NCBI GenBank assembly: GCA_942491735.1
Contig: CALOCN010000014.1
Location: forward strand, 1,240,001-1,304,000
Source: CALOCN01 sp942491735
GTDB lineage: Bacteria; Eisenbacteria; RBG-16-71-46; JABDJR01
Direction of reading: 5' to 3'
DNA length: 64,000 nt
Shown: positions 26,616 through 36,043 of the stretch, one piece after another
How positions within the stretch are numbered: position 1 is the first letter of the stretch
Layout: each line of letters starts with the position of its first letter
Program-made: the position numbers and the translations under genes
The notes under the pieces: generated by a model
What the model saw: only the letters and a program-made list of their open reading frames with translations
Database searches by the model: none
Told to the model about the DNA's origin: nothing

Positions 26616-29261
26616 CTAGGAGGACTTCCTCGTCGTCTTGCGCTTCGCGGTCTTTTTCCTGGTGGTCTTCTTCTTGGCCGCGGATTTCTTCTTCGTCGTC
26701 TTCTTCTTCCGCTTTACCGGGCCGCGGGCCAGGCGTTCCTTGATGAGATCCACCGCCTGCTCAATGGTCACCGTGTCCGGATCCGAACCCTTGGGGATAC
26801 CGGCGTTGGTCTTGCCGTCGGTGACGTAGATTCCGTAGGGCCCCTGCATGAGCTTGAGCTCCGCGTCCTCGAGGTCTTTCGCCTTGCCCAGGACCTTGAG
26901 CGGCTCCGACTTGCGGGCGCGTCCCTTCTTGGGCTGCTTGAGGATCTCCAGCGCTTCGGGGAGGGTCACGGTGAAGAGCGCCGCTTCCGATTCCAGGCTC
27001 CGCGTGTCGCTACCCCGTTTGACATAGGGGCCGTAGCGACCGTTGGTCACCACCACATCCTCGCCGTTCTCGTCCTGTCCCACGGTGCGGGGAAGGCTCA
27101 GCAGCTTGAGCGCCGTTTCCAGATCCACACCGGCCGAGGTCATCCCCTTGAACAGGGAGGCGGTCTTGGGCTTGTTCTTCTTGTCGTTCTCGTCCAGCTC
27201 GCCGAGCTGCACATAGGGGCCGAAACGCCCCTCGCGCACGAACACGCTCAAACCGGTCTCCGGGTCCTTCCCCAGCTCCTGGGGTCCCTGGGGGAGAGCC
27301 AGGAGTTCCAGCGCCTTCTCCAGGGTGATCTCGTCCGGTGACGTGCCTTCCTGGATGGGAGCGGTGTCCTCGCCCCGTTGCAGGAAAGGACCATAGCGTC
27401 CCACCCGGACAATGACCGGTTCGCCGTTGTCCTCACCGATCGGGATGGAACAGACCGTTCGCGGATCGATCTTCTCCGACTTCTCGACCAGCTGCGGCTT
27501 CAGTCCCTGGCGGCCGTTCCCGAAGTAGAACGACTTGAGATACGGGATGGATTCCTGCTCGCCGCGGGAGATGGCATCCAGATCGTCTTCCATCCGGGCG
27601 GTGAACGTGGTGTCCACCAGCTCCGGGAAGTGCTTCTCTAGCAGGGAGACCACGGCAAAGGCGAGGAATGCCGGGACCAGGGCCGACCCCTTCTTGAAGG
27701 TGTACTCCCGGCGCTGGATGGTCTCGATGATGCTCGCGTAGGTACTGGGACGGCCGATCCCGAACGCCTCCATCTCCTTGACCAGGGAGGCTTCGGTGAA
27801 GCGGGCCGGGGGGAGGGTCCGGTGTTCCTTGGGTTCCAACCCGCGGCAGTCCAACGGATCTCCCTGGGACATGTCCGGAAGCAGGGTGTCACGGTCCGCG
27901 AGATCCGCTTCGGGATCGTCCGAGCCCTCGACATAGACCCGCAGGAAGCCGGGGAAGTCGATGACCTTGCCGGTTGCCTGGAAGGTCGCCTCACCGGCGG
28001 CCAGGCGGACAGTCATGCGTCGTCCGCGGGCCTCGGCCATCTGGCTTGCCACCGTCCGCTTCCAGATGAGCTCGTAGAGCTTGTACTGATCGGACTCGAG
28101 CTCCCCCTTGAGTTGCTCGGGGGTGCGGAATTTGTCTCCCGAGGGTCGAATCGCTTCGTGCGCCTCCTGCGCGTTCTTGACCTTGGTCTTGAACTGGCGG
28201 GGCTTCGGGGAGAGATAGGTCTCGTCATAGAGCGTGGTGACCGACTCGCGTGCGGCCTGGATGGCCTGGTCGGAAAGCGTGACCGAGTCGGTACGCATAT
28301 AGGTGATGTACCCGTTCTCGTAGAGACGCTGGGCCACCTGCATGGTCCTCCGGGCGCTGAAACGGAGCTTGCGCGCGCCCTCCTGCTGGAGGGTGCTGGT
28401 GGTGAAGGGGGGAGACGGGTTCTGGGTGAACCCCTTGGTCTCGGTCCCGGTGACCGACCAGGGCCCGGTCCGGATCTTCTCGGCCAGCGAGCGGGCACGC
28501 TCCCCGTCGATCAGCACCACATCCGGGTTGCTGAGCTTGCCGGTCTCCTGGTCGAAGTCCTTGCCGATGGCCACCCGCTTGCCGTCGAGCAGCACCAGCT
28601 TGGCCGGGAACTCCTCGCCCTTCTCGGTGGCAAAGAGTCCTTCGATGTCCCAATAGGCCGCTTCCCGAAACCGCATCCGGGCCCGTTCCCGGTCGACGAG
28701 GATCTTGATGGCCACGCTCTGGACCCGTCCGGCGGAGAGGCCCGGCCCGATCTTCTTCCACAGGAGGGGCGAGATCTCGTACCCGTACAGCCGGTCCAGG
28801 ATGCGGCGGGTCTCCTGGGCGGAGACCAGCTGCTCGTTGATGGGGCGCGTCTCGTTCAGGGCGGCCTGGATCGCGTCGCGGGTGATCTCGTGAAATACCA
28901 GTCGCTTGTAGGGAACCTTGGGCTTGAGCAACTCCACGAGGTGCCAGGAAATGGCCTCCCCCTCGCGGTCCTCATCCGTGGCCAGGAGGAGTTCGTCGCA
29001 GTTCTTGAGATGCCCCTTGAGCTCGGTGACCTTCTTTTTCTTGTCGGCGGGGACGATATAGAGCGGCTCGAAGTTCCCCTCGACGTTGACCCCAAGGCGG
29101 GCCCAGGGCTCTTTCTTGACCTTGGTGGGGATCTGGGAAGCACTTTGGGGCAGGTCCCGGATGTGCCCGATGCTGGAATCCACCACGTAGTCCTTCCCCA
29201 GGAAACGCGAAATAGTCCGCGCTTTGGCGGGGGACTCGACGATTACAAGACGTTTTGGCAT
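26616..29261 (-). CDS. topA: DNA topoisomerase I
   Basis: 881 residues. Relaxes negative supercoils by single-strand passage (type IA). The TOPRIM domain begins VIVESPAKA with acidic TDEDREGEAI; the catalytic Tyr321 lies in YITYMRTDSVTLSD. After about residue 600 it carries topoisomerase C-terminal repeats (IVRVGRYGPFLQRG, VFVREGRFGPYVQLG, VVTNGRYGPYVKRG, GPYGIYVTDGKTNAGI) instead of zinc-finger CXXC motifs. The last about 30 residues are nearly all Lys/Arg/Thr/Ala (KKKTTKKKSAAKKKTTRKKT), a DNA-binding tail as in actinobacterial TopA. Confidence 0.95.
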   Translation of the reverse strand: MPKRLVIVESPAKARTISRFLGKDYVVDSSIGHIRDLPQSASQIPTKVKKEPWARLGVNVEGNFEPLYIVPADKKKKVTELKGHLKNCDELLLATDEDREGEAISWHLVELLKPKVPYKRLVFHEITRDAIQAALNETRPINEQLVSAQETRRILDRLYGYEISPLLWKKIGPGLSAGRVQSVAIKILVDRERARMRFREAAYWDIEGLFATEKGEEFPAKLVLLDGKRVAIGKDFDQETGKLSNPDVVLIDGERARSLAEKIRTGPWSVTGTETKGFTQNPSPPFTTSTLQQEGARKLRFSARRTMQVAQRLYENGYITYMRTDSVTLSDQAIQAARESVTTLYDETYLSPKPRQFKTKVKNAQEAHEAIRPSGDKFRTPEQLKGELESDQYKLYELIWKRTVASQMAEARGRRMTVRLAAGEATFQATGKVIDFPGFLRVYVEGSDDPEADLADRDTLLPDMSQGDPLDCRGLEPKEHRTLPPARFTEASLVKEMEAFGIGRPSTYASIIETIQRREYTFKKGSALVPAFLAFAVVSLLEKHFPELVDTTFTARMEDDLDAISRGEQESIPYLKSFYFGNGRQGLKPQLVEKSEKIDPRTVCSIPIGEDNGEPVIVRVGRYGPFLQRGEDTAPIQEGTSPDEITLEKALELLALPQGPQELGKDPETGLSVFVREGRFGPYVQLGELDENDKKNKPKTASLFKGMTSAGVDLETALKLLSLPRTVGQDENGEDVVVTNGRYGPYVKRGSDTRSLESEAALFTVTLPEALEILKQPKKGRARKSEPLKVLGKAKDLEDAELKLMQGPYGIYVTDGKTNAGIPKGSDPDTVTIEQAVDLIKERLARGPVKRKKKTTKKKSAAKKKTTRKKTAKRKTTRKSS

Positions 29262-29306
29262 GGTGTTTCTCCGGCTGGGCCACGCGAGCCGTCAGCGGGG
29301 CCAGAT

Positions 29307-29335
29307 TGTATAGGGTAATCCGGGGGATCTGGCAA
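29307..29335 (-). promoter_or_regulatory. Sigma-70-type promoter of topA
   Basis: On the minus strand TTGCCA (29330-29335), a 17-base spacer, then TATACA (29307-29312). The -10 ends about 45 bases before the topA ATG. Spacing is ideal and the site sits in an intergenic gap, so this is the best housekeeping-type promoter in the window. Confidence 0.6.
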
Positions 29336-29403
29336 CCCGCATGAACGATCTTGCTCAAACAGCGTTCCGACAATCGATTAGCTCGAACGCTTCAGCCTGC
29401 GGC

Positions 29404-31320
29404 TCAGGGTGCGGGTGGCGGCCCGTAGACCCTCAGGGCCGGGTGGGAGAGGAGTTGCGGCGCCCCCAGGCGGATCAATCGCCGTTCCAGGCCGGGCCAC
29501 CGACGCCGGTCCGAAGGGGTGAGGGCGACCAGCAGCGGGCGACCCGGAAGGCGGCTCGAGGCGGCGGCCAAGGCGCTGAGCGGATCGGTTCCCCGGACCG
29601 CCTCCAGGGACCCTCGTCGCCAGCGGGCCTCGGTCCCGCCCCACTGACCCAGGATCTGGAGGGCATAGGGGTCGCTCAGATAGCTGGGTCTCCCCAGGGG
29701 GAAGGTGAAGGGGCTGTAGGCTCGCCCGGGGTCCGGAGACCAGATCACCCCATTCTGCGGAAGGCTCCTGGCGAGGTTGCTGAGCTCGGTCCGCGAGAAG
29801 GGATCGAGGCTTTCCGGGGGTACGTCCCGGGCCAGGACCCGGGTGGCGGTCCAGGCGGTCGGCAGGGCCAGCGCGATGACCAGGAGCCCCACCCAGGGGA
29901 TGCGCCCGGGAATGCGGGCCAATCCTGCTCCGGCGGCCGGGAGCAGAAGAACGAACAGGAAGAAAATGCCCTTGTACTCGTTCCCGTCGACGAGGTGGAC
30001 CAGCCAGGGGAGGGCGAACGCGGGGATCCCGACCAGGAGGTAGTCACGCGAGGCATCCTGTCCGATCCAGCGCCGGGCTCCCAGCAGGGCGAGGACCCAG
30101 ATCACCAGGAGCGGGATGTTGAGTTCGAGGGCGCGAAGGGGCTGAAACGCAACGGTGGCGCTCCCGGTCTCCCGCGCCCCCATCACCGTAAGCAGGTAGG
30201 GAAGCACCACGAGGCTGCTCAGCAGCAGCGCCGCAAGCGCCTTGCGTGAACTCCCGGTCGTGCCGGACGAGACCCACCGGGCCAGGATCCACTGCAACGC
30301 CAGACCGGCGGCCAGCAGCGCCCCGGTAGCCATGTGAAAAAGCAGACACCCGCTGATCCACACCGTACGCTGGAGCCACGCGCCGAGGGTGGAGATCCGG
30401 GGAGGGACGGCAGCCAGGAGCATGAGTCCGAGGCTGGCGGGGAGTGCGTTGGAGATGGCGACCTTGGTCAGGAAGGCGGCCAGTCGGGGTTCCTGGGGGG
30501 AGAGCAGGGGGAGGATGGCGTGGGCGCCCCGGGTCTCGATCAGGGCCCAGTTCAGGTCGGGCCGCGTCCACTGGTAGTAGGCTTGGCGCATCCATCCCCA
30601 GGGAGAGAGCCCCACCGCCAGCAACAACAGGGCGAACACCCTTGCCGTCGTTCCGGCTCCGAACCGCCGGGCGGTCCGGTCCACCGCCGCCAGCAACAGG
30701 ATCAACGCCTGGACATTGAACCCGGCGGGAATCCAGTCCAGGGGAAGGTGGGTGAGTCGAGCCACGCCGCCCAGCACCACGTGGTAGAACCAGAAGTAGG
30801 CGAGCGGTTCTCCGGTCAGGAACGGATTGCCCGGGGGGAATTCCCCCGCGAGCACGCGCTGCATGACCGGCAGATGCAGCAACGCATCGTCGCGCAAGCG
30901 CAGGGGCTCGTGGGTAAGCGACGGATAGGCTCCCAGTACCACCACGGCCAAGCCGGCCACGAGGACCGTCCACACCGCACGTCCCCGCGGGAATCCGAGC
31001 GGAGCCGAAGGCGGGGTGGCCACCACGGTGAGCGCAGACAGTAGAATGATTGCCAGCGCGGCCGAGGCCAAAGGGATCCCCACCAGGCGCAGAAGACAGA
31101 CGAAGACCCCGAAGAGCACCGGTCCCGCGCCCAGGGCGAGCAGGGCCCGCTCCAGCGGGTTGTCCCCGGAGCGGGTCCGGCCCAGGAACGCCATGCCCGG
31201 GAGCCACAACGCGGCAAGCCAGGCGAAGGGTGCGGTTACAATCGGGGGCGTGCCGAGGGCACCCCACAGGGCCGCGGAAGCCAGAAGAAGAGCGAGTCCC
31301 GCCAACGGGTTGTGTCGCAT
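29404..31320 (-). CDS. Polytopic membrane protein, GT-C glycosyltransferase-like
   Basis: 638 residues with about a dozen hydrophobic segments through residue 500 and a soluble C-terminal part. The first large loop has LRLRDDALLHLPVMQRVLAG followed by EPLAYFWFYH, resembling the acidic D-D/E-x loop and W/Y-rich entry of GT-C lipid-linked sugar transferases (PMT/DUF2298-like). The C-terminal domain (SYLSDPYALQILGQWGG) would be extracytoplasmic. No close family is recognised. Only 20 bases separate its start from the divergent cobalamin-binding-like gene. Confidence 0.6.
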   Translation of the reverse strand: MRHNPLAGLALLLASAALWGALGTPPIVTAPFAWLAALWLPGMAFLGRTRSGDNPLERALLALGAGPVLFGVFVCLLRLVGIPLASAALAIILLSALTVVATPPSAPLGFPRGRAVWTVLVAGLAVVVLGAYPSLTHEPLRLRDDALLHLPVMQRVLAGEFPPGNPFLTGEPLAYFWFYHVVLGGVARLTHLPLDWIPAGFNVQALILLLAAVDRTARRFGAGTTARVFALLLLAVGLSPWGWMRQAYYQWTRPDLNWALIETRGAHAILPLLSPQEPRLAAFLTKVAISNALPASLGLMLLAAVPPRISTLGAWLQRTVWISGCLLFHMATGALLAAGLALQWILARWVSSGTTGSSRKALAALLLSSLVVLPYLLTVMGARETGSATVAFQPLRALELNIPLLVIWVLALLGARRWIGQDASRDYLLVGIPAFALPWLVHLVDGNEYKGIFFLFVLLLPAAGAGLARIPGRIPWVGLLVIALALPTAWTATRVLARDVPPESLDPFSRTELSNLARSLPQNGVIWSPDPGRAYSPFTFPLGRPSYLSDPYALQILGQWGGTEARWRRGSLEAVRGTDPLSALAAASSRLPGRPLLVALTPSDRRRWPGLERRLIRLGAPQLLSHPALRVYGPPPAP

Positions 31321-31340
31321 GAAGGAGAGGGGATCAGGTC

Positions 31341-32237
31341 ATGCCGGAATCCGCAACCGGGAAAGCGCAAGATGCGGTGCCGCTGCGCCTGGGAACACGA
31401 CATGCCTTTCGTCGTGTCGTCTGTCTCACCGAGGAGACCACCGAGACCCTCTACCGCATTGGCGCCGAGGATCGTCTGGTCGGCATCTCGACCTTTGTCG
31501 TCCGGCCTCCTCGGGCCAAGCGGGAGAAACCGGTGGTCTCGCAGTTCACCAAGGCCGACACCGAGACCATCCTCGCGGTGGAACCGGACCTGGTGCTCGC
31601 CTTCTCGGACCTCCAGGCCGATATCTGTGCCGCGCTGATCCGGGCCGGGGTCGAGGTGCACTGCTTCAACCACCGCTCCGTCCCGGAGATCCTGGGCATG
31701 ATCCGCACCGTGGCGGCCCTGGTCGATCTGCCGGAACGGGGCGAGGCGCTGGCCGAGGAACTCGTGGCCGAGTTGCGCGGGATCGAGCAGGCGGCCGCGG
31801 CGTTCCCGGTGCGGCCACGGGTCTACTTCGAGGAGTGGCACGACCCGATCATTACCGGGATTCGTTGGGTGACCGAGCTCATCGAGATCGCCGGTGGCAT
31901 CGATGTCTTTCCCGAGTTCCGCGAAGCCAGGCTGGCCAAGGATCGAACCCTGTCGGACCCGGGTCGGATCCTGGAGCGGAAGCCGGACATCTATCTCGCT
32001 TCGTGGTGTGGGAGAAAGTTTCGCCGGGACTGGGTGGAGGCCCGGCCGGGATGGGCGCAGGCGCCGTTCGTCCGGGACGGCCATGTGCACGCGATCGACT
32101 CGGGCACGATCCTTCAGCCGGGTCCGGGGGCGCTTACCGATGGGGTCCGGACGATCCACCGCATCCTGGCCGATTTCGCGGGGTCTCCCCCCGCCCCTGT
32201 TGCCCTGCAAGAATCCTCATGGCCGGAGGCCCCATGA
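31341..32237 (+). CDS. BtuF-like cobalamin/corrinoid-binding protein without signal peptide
   Basis: 298 residues. Periplasmic-binding-protein fold of the BtuF/FecB class: RRVVCLTEETTETLYRIGAEDRLVGIS, then VVSQFTKADTETILAVEPDLVLAF and LERKPDIYLASWCGRKF. The N-terminus has no signal peptide or lipobox (MPESATGKAQDAVPLRLG), so it appears cytosolic or is exported another way. Its stop overlaps the hemF start (ATGA). Cobalamin-binding proteins of this sort are common as orphans. No cobalamin riboswitch is visible upstream. Confidence 0.75.
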   Translation: MPESATGKAQDAVPLRLGTRHAFRRVVCLTEETTETLYRIGAEDRLVGISTFVVRPPRAKREKPVVSQFTKADTETILAVEPDLVLAFSDLQADICAALIRAGVEVHCFNHRSVPEILGMIRTVAALVDLPERGEALAEELVAELRGIEQAAAAFPVRPRVYFEEWHDPIITGIRWVTELIEIAGGIDVFPEFREARLAKDRTLSDPGRILERKPDIYLASWCGRKFRRDWVEARPGWAQAPFVRDGHVHAIDSGTILQPGPGALTDGVRTIHRILADFAGSPPAPVALQESSWPEAP

Positions 32238-33148
32238 AAAACGGGTTGGCGCCTGTTCGCGACTATGTCCTGGAACTGCAGAGCCGCATCTGCGCTGCTC
32301 TCGAGGAGGAGGACGGAAGCGCCCGGTTCCTGGAGGACGAGCGTACCGGTTCCGGAGGAGCGTTTTCGCGCCCGCGAGTGCTCAGCGAGGGCAGGGTCAT
32401 CGAGCGGGCCGCGGTCAACGTCTCCTACAGCCTCGGTGACGCCCTGCCCCCCTCCGCCAGTACGGAACGCCCCGAGGCGGCGGGGAAACCGTTCGCCGCC
32501 GCCGCGATCTCGCTCATCGTTCATCCGCGCAATCCGTATGCACCCACCACCCACTGCAATCTGCGGGCCTTCCTGGCCGGACGCGACGACCCGGATCCGG
32601 TGTGGTGGTTCGGGGGCGGGTTCGACCTCACTCCCTACTACGGGTTCACCGAGGATGCACTGCACTGGCATCGCACGGCCAAGGCGGCCTGTGACCCGTT
32701 CGGCAAGGACGTGTACGGGCGGTACAAGGCGTGGTGCGACGAGTACTTCTATCTGCCCCATCGTCGGGAGGCGCGCGGGATCGGTGGTCTGTTCTACGAC
32801 GACCTCGCCGAGGGCGGCTTCGACCGGTGCTTCGAGTTCACACGCGCGGTGGGGGACGCGTTCCTGGATGCCTACCGACCCATTCTTGCCCGGCGCAAGG
32901 ACACGCCCTACGGCGAGCGGGAGCGCTCCTTCCAGCTCTACCGGCGCGGCCGCTACGTGGAGTTCAACCTGCTCTACGATCGCGGGACCCGCTACGGCCT
33001 GCAGTCGGGGCGACGCATCGAGGCGGTCCTGGCCTCGATGCCCCCCAGCGTTCGGTTCGAGTATGACTGGAAGCCGGAACCGGGGAGCGAAGAGGAGCGA
33101 CTCCTGCGCGAGTTCCTGCCCCCCCGGGATTGGCTCGAGGACGCCTGA
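32234..33148 (+). CDS. hemF: Coproporphyrinogen III oxidase, oxygen-dependent
   Basis: 304 residues; converts coproporphyrinogen III to protoporphyrinogen IX using O2. Characteristic stretches: ERAAVNVSYSLG, VHPRNPYAPTTHCNLRAF, WWFGGGFDLTPYYGF, HKAWCDEYF-like YKAWCDEYFYLPHR and RRGRYVEFNLLYDRGTRYGL. ATG 32234 has GGAGG 4 bases before; an in-frame ATG at 32219 is the alternative. It shows that the organism makes haem under oxic conditions, which fits the large haem demand of the cytochrome operon. Confidence 0.95.
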   Translation: MKNGLAPVRDYVLELQSRICAALEEEDGSARFLEDERTGSGGAFSRPRVLSEGRVIERAAVNVSYSLGDALPPSASTERPEAAGKPFAAAAISLIVHPRNPYAPTTHCNLRAFLAGRDDPDPVWWFGGGFDLTPYYGFTEDALHWHRTAKAACDPFGKDVYGRYKAWCDEYFYLPHRREARGIGGLFYDDLAEGGFDRCFEFTRAVGDAFLDAYRPILARRKDTPYGERERSFQLYRRGRYVEFNLLYDRGTRYGLQSGRRIEAVLASMPPSVRFEYDWKPEPGSEEERLLREFLPPRDWLEDA

Positions 33149-33154
33149 GGCGCC

Positions 33155-33445
33155 CTAGTCGGTCTGGGGTTCCAACTCCACCAGGGTGGCACCCCAACCG
33201 CTGCGGTCGCCGGCGAGGGTGAACGAGACCACATAGGGGAGCTTCTCCAACACCCGGTGCACGGTCTCCCTCAATGCACCGGTTCCCTTCCCGTGAATGA
33301 CGCGCACCGTGTAGATCTCCCGGGCGCGACACTCCTCCAGATACGCGGGAACCAGGCTCTTCACCTCCCGCGGATGGAAGGTGTGCAGGTCCAGGGTGCC
33401 GTCGATGGGAATTTCCGCCGGTTCGGGCTCGAAGTCGTCCGTCAT
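33155..33445 (-). CDS. Small Smr-domain protein
   Basis: 96 residues, nearly only a C-terminal MutS2-type Smr domain: DGTLDLHTFHPREV (the D-L-H motif) and VRVIHGKGTGALRETVHRVL (HGKGTG motif). Stand-alone Smr proteins are endonuclease-like and cleave nucleic acid, recently tied to ribosome rescue. ATG 33445 lies 13 bases after the stop of the epimerase gene. Confidence 0.88.
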   Translation of the reverse strand: MTDDFEPEPAEIPIDGTLDLHTFHPREVKSLVPAYLEECRAREIYTVRVIHGKGTGALRETVHRVLEKLPYVVSFTLAGDRSGWGATLVELEPQTD

Positions 33446-33458
33446 GACGGGCCGCGCC

Positions 33459-34487
33459 TCAGGAGGTCGCCTCCCGGTAACGCCGGGTGATCTGTGGCAC
33501 CAGGTAGTCGCTGAAGGCCGCACCCAGGCCATACTCCGGGTCCCAGCCCCACTCGCGGCGCGCCGGGCCGTCGTCCACGTCCAGGGGCCAGGTGTCGACG
33601 ATGGCCTGGCGCCGGGTGTCCGGCTCGAAGGCGATGTCCGCATCGGGGAAAGCCTGGAGCACCCGGTCACGGATCTCTCCCGCGGTGGGGCTGAAGCTGG
33701 TCACGTTGTAGACCCTTCGTTTGAGCCGGTCGACGTCCGCAGTGGCCAGCCCCCGGATGGCCTTGATGGCGTCCGGCATGACCATGAATGGAATGATGGA
33801 GTCCTCCCGGACAAAGCAGGCGTACCGTTCCCCGCTGGCCGCGGCGTGGATCATCTCGGGGGCAAAGTCGCTGGTCCCCCCCTGGGGAAGGGTCTTGGCG
33901 CTGATGATGCCGGGGAACCGGATACAGCGGAAGTCCACCCGCCGTGCGTCGGGTTCGGCCGCGAGCTGGCGGTAGTGGTTGGCGAAGTACCGCCCGAGGT
34001 GTTCGCAGTAGAGCTTGTTGCACCCGTACATGGTGGTGGGTGCGGTCCACTCGTACTCCTTGACCTTGCCCGCGCGCTCCTTGGTGGCCGGGTCCGGAAG
34101 ACCGTACACCGCGATGGAACTCGGGAAGAGGAACTTCACCGGTTCGCCCTGCCAACTCGCCTGTTCCAGGGCGAGCTCCAGGAGCCCGCGTGTCCCTTCG
34201 ACGTTGACCTGGTGCGCCGTCTCCGGCGTGTACTCGGCGCGGGTGGAGAGGAGTGCCGCGAGGTGATAGATCTCGCGGACCTCGTACTCGCTGACGATGC
34301 GCTCCATGAGATGACGATCGAGAATGTTGCCGACAAACGTCGCTCGACAGTGGGCCCCGACCACCGGGTCGATGGGGTCGAGGTCGAGCGCCAGGATGTC
34401 CATGGTCTGTTCCGCGGCGATCTGTTCGATGAGACCGTGCCCCACCTCGCCGTTTGCCCCCGTCACCAACACCACCGGTTTCCGCAC
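33459..34487 (-). CDS. NAD-dependent epimerase/dehydratase family, L-threonine 3-dehydrogenase-like
   Basis: 342 residues. Extended SDR: Rossmann motif VTGANGEVGHGL, IYHLAALLS, and the active-site Ser with YGCNK (Y-x-x-x-K) after PTTM. The stretch FRCIRFPGIISAKTLPQGGTSD and the later IIPFMVMPDAIKAI match the short-chain L-threonine dehydrogenase group (threonine to 2-amino-3-ketobutyrate). GTG 34487 is chosen: AAGGAG lies 7 bases upstream, while ATG 34508 has none. Confidence 0.75.
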   Translation of the reverse strand: MRKPVVLVTGANGEVGHGLIEQIAAEQTMDILALDLDPIDPVVGAHCRATFVGNILDRHLMERIVSEYEVREIYHLAALLSTRAEYTPETAHQVNVEGTRGLLELALEQASWQGEPVKFLFPSSIAVYGLPDPATKERAGKVKEYEWTAPTTMYGCNKLYCEHLGRYFANHYRQLAAEPDARRVDFRCIRFPGIISAKTLPQGGTSDFAPEMIHAAASGERYACFVREDSIIPFMVMPDAIKAIRGLATADVDRLKRRVYNVTSFSPTAGEIRDRVLQAFPDADIAFEPDTRRQAIVDTWPLDVDDGPARREWGWDPEYGLGAAFSDYLVPQITRRYREATS

Positions 34488-34717
34488 GATCGGACTCCTT
34501 TCCCGCATGTTCCTGTGCAATGCGGCGCCCGGCCGCGTTCCTATCCGTAGAGGCCCTTCATTGTGGGACAGCGGGGGGGGTGGGGTCGAGCGCGCAGTTC
34601 GAGGGACCTCGGATGGATCCCTGCCCCCCCAATAGACTCTCCGGCAACCGGTTGGGTACCCGGGCGACCCGCGTTCGGTGTGCATTCCCGGGTCATTTCG
34701 TGTAGAGTGAGGCCGAA

Positions 34718-36031
34718 ATGCATTCCTCGGGCGGCTATGAATCATTACCCCCGGATCAGGACGAGGTCATGACCGGGAACGAAGCCTCCTCGCATCCCGC
34801 GCTGGAACGATTTGTTGGACGGAGCCGCCCGGTGCGGACCGTTCTCAACGACCTCGTCGGGGTGGCGGCAACGCATAGCCCCGTCCTCCTCGAAGGCGAC
34901 TCCGGCACCGGCAAGGAGCTCACCGCTCGCATCATCCACGAGTTGGCCTGTCCCGAGGCTCCCTTCGAAGCGATCAACTGCGGCGCGATTCCCGAGACCC
35001 TTCTGGAGAGCGAACTCTTTGGTCACGTCACGGGCGCGTTCACCGGGGCCAACCGCACCCATCACGGCGTGTTCGAACGCGCGGCCTCGGGGACGGTGTT
35101 CCTGGACGAGATCGCGGAGTTGTCCCCCGCGGCCCAGGTGAAGCTGCTGCGGGTGCTGCAGGAGAAGACCTTCACCCCGGTCGGAGGCGAGCGTTCCCAG
35201 GCGACCGCGGCCCGTGTGGTGGCGGCGACCAACCGGGACCTGAAGCGCGAAGTGAAGCAGGGACGCTTCCGCATGGACCTCTACTATCGCCTGAGTGTGT
35301 TTCCCATCCGTCTGCCAACCCTCGCCCAGCGGCGCGAGGACATCCCGCTCCTCGTCGATCACTTCCTCGATCTCCACTCCCAGGAGTTGGGAACCGGACG
35401 CCCGCGCTTCCATCCCGTGGCCCTCAAACGTCTCATGGTCTACTCGTTCCCCGGGAACGTGCGGGAACTGCAGAACATCGTGAGCGCGCTCCTCATCGAG
35501 ACGCGGGGAGCACGGGTTATCACCGACCGTCACGTGCGTTCGGTTTTCTCGCGTCACCGTCTGGACGAGGACATGGGACTCGACGAGTCCGGCGACGAGG
35601 TCGTCACCACACCGGTCGAGGTGGGCCGTTGGGTCATGGATCAGCTGCGGCTCTATCACTTCAACATTGCCCTGGCCGAACGCATGTTGACCGCCCGCAA
35701 ACGGGAGTCCGCGGATCCCCGGCAGATTCCGGTCTGCTCCCGCAGCGGGTTGACCTACTACCTCCAGGGGGAGGGCTTTCGGGCCCTGGCCGCCGAGCGT
35801 TGGTCGCTGCCCGCGGCCTGCAACCGCATCGCCGGGAGCAACGGGCACCGGCAACGGGTGGGAGGCAAGCTGGAGCGCTTCATGGAAACCGCACGCCACG
35901 CCATGACCCGTGGCCGCACCCCCGCCACCCGTCTGGCGGCGCTGCGCAAGGCCTTCGCCAAGATGCCGCTCGAGTACCAGGAAGATCTGGTCGGCATGGC
36001 CGAGGCGTTCGAGCGCGGTCGCTGGTCCTGA
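34718..36031 (+). CDS. Sigma-54-dependent transcriptional activator (AAA+ domain, no receiver domain)
   Basis: 437 residues. Starts almost directly with the AAA+ domain: FVGRS, Walker A GDSGTGKE, the sigma-54-contacting GAFTGA at residues 106-111, Walker B TVFLDEIAEL, then RMDLYYRLSVFPIRLPTLAQRREDI and YSFPGNVRELQN. No phospho-receiver, GAF or PAS is present N-terminal, so control may be by level or a partner. The C-terminal 150 residues are unusual: QLRLYHFNIALAERMLTARK may be the helix-turn-helix, followed by a second helical part. ATG 34718 has GTGAGG 5 bases before; ATG 34769 is possible. Confidence 0.88.
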   Translation: MHSSGGYESLPPDQDEVMTGNEASSHPALERFVGRSRPVRTVLNDLVGVAATHSPVLLEGDSGTGKELTARIIHELACPEAPFEAINCGAIPETLLESELFGHVTGAFTGANRTHHGVFERAASGTVFLDEIAELSPAAQVKLLRVLQEKTFTPVGGERSQATAARVVAATNRDLKREVKQGRFRMDLYYRLSVFPIRLPTLAQRREDIPLLVDHFLDLHSQELGTGRPRFHPVALKRLMVYSFPGNVRELQNIVSALLIETRGARVITDRHVRSVFSRHRLDEDMGLDESGDEVVTTPVEVGRWVMDQLRLYHFNIALAERMLTARKRESADPRQIPVCSRSGLTYYLQGEGFRALAAERWSLPAACNRIAGSNGHRQRVGGKLERFMETARHAMTRGRTPATRLAALRKAFAKMPLEYQEDLVGMAEAFERGRWS

Positions 36032-36043
36032 ACGCCTAGGCGG

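Noticed and set aside
31200..31345. Cobalamin riboswitch before the BtuF-like gene
   Set aside because: Only 20 non-coding bases precede the start and no B12-box-like sequence is visible in them.
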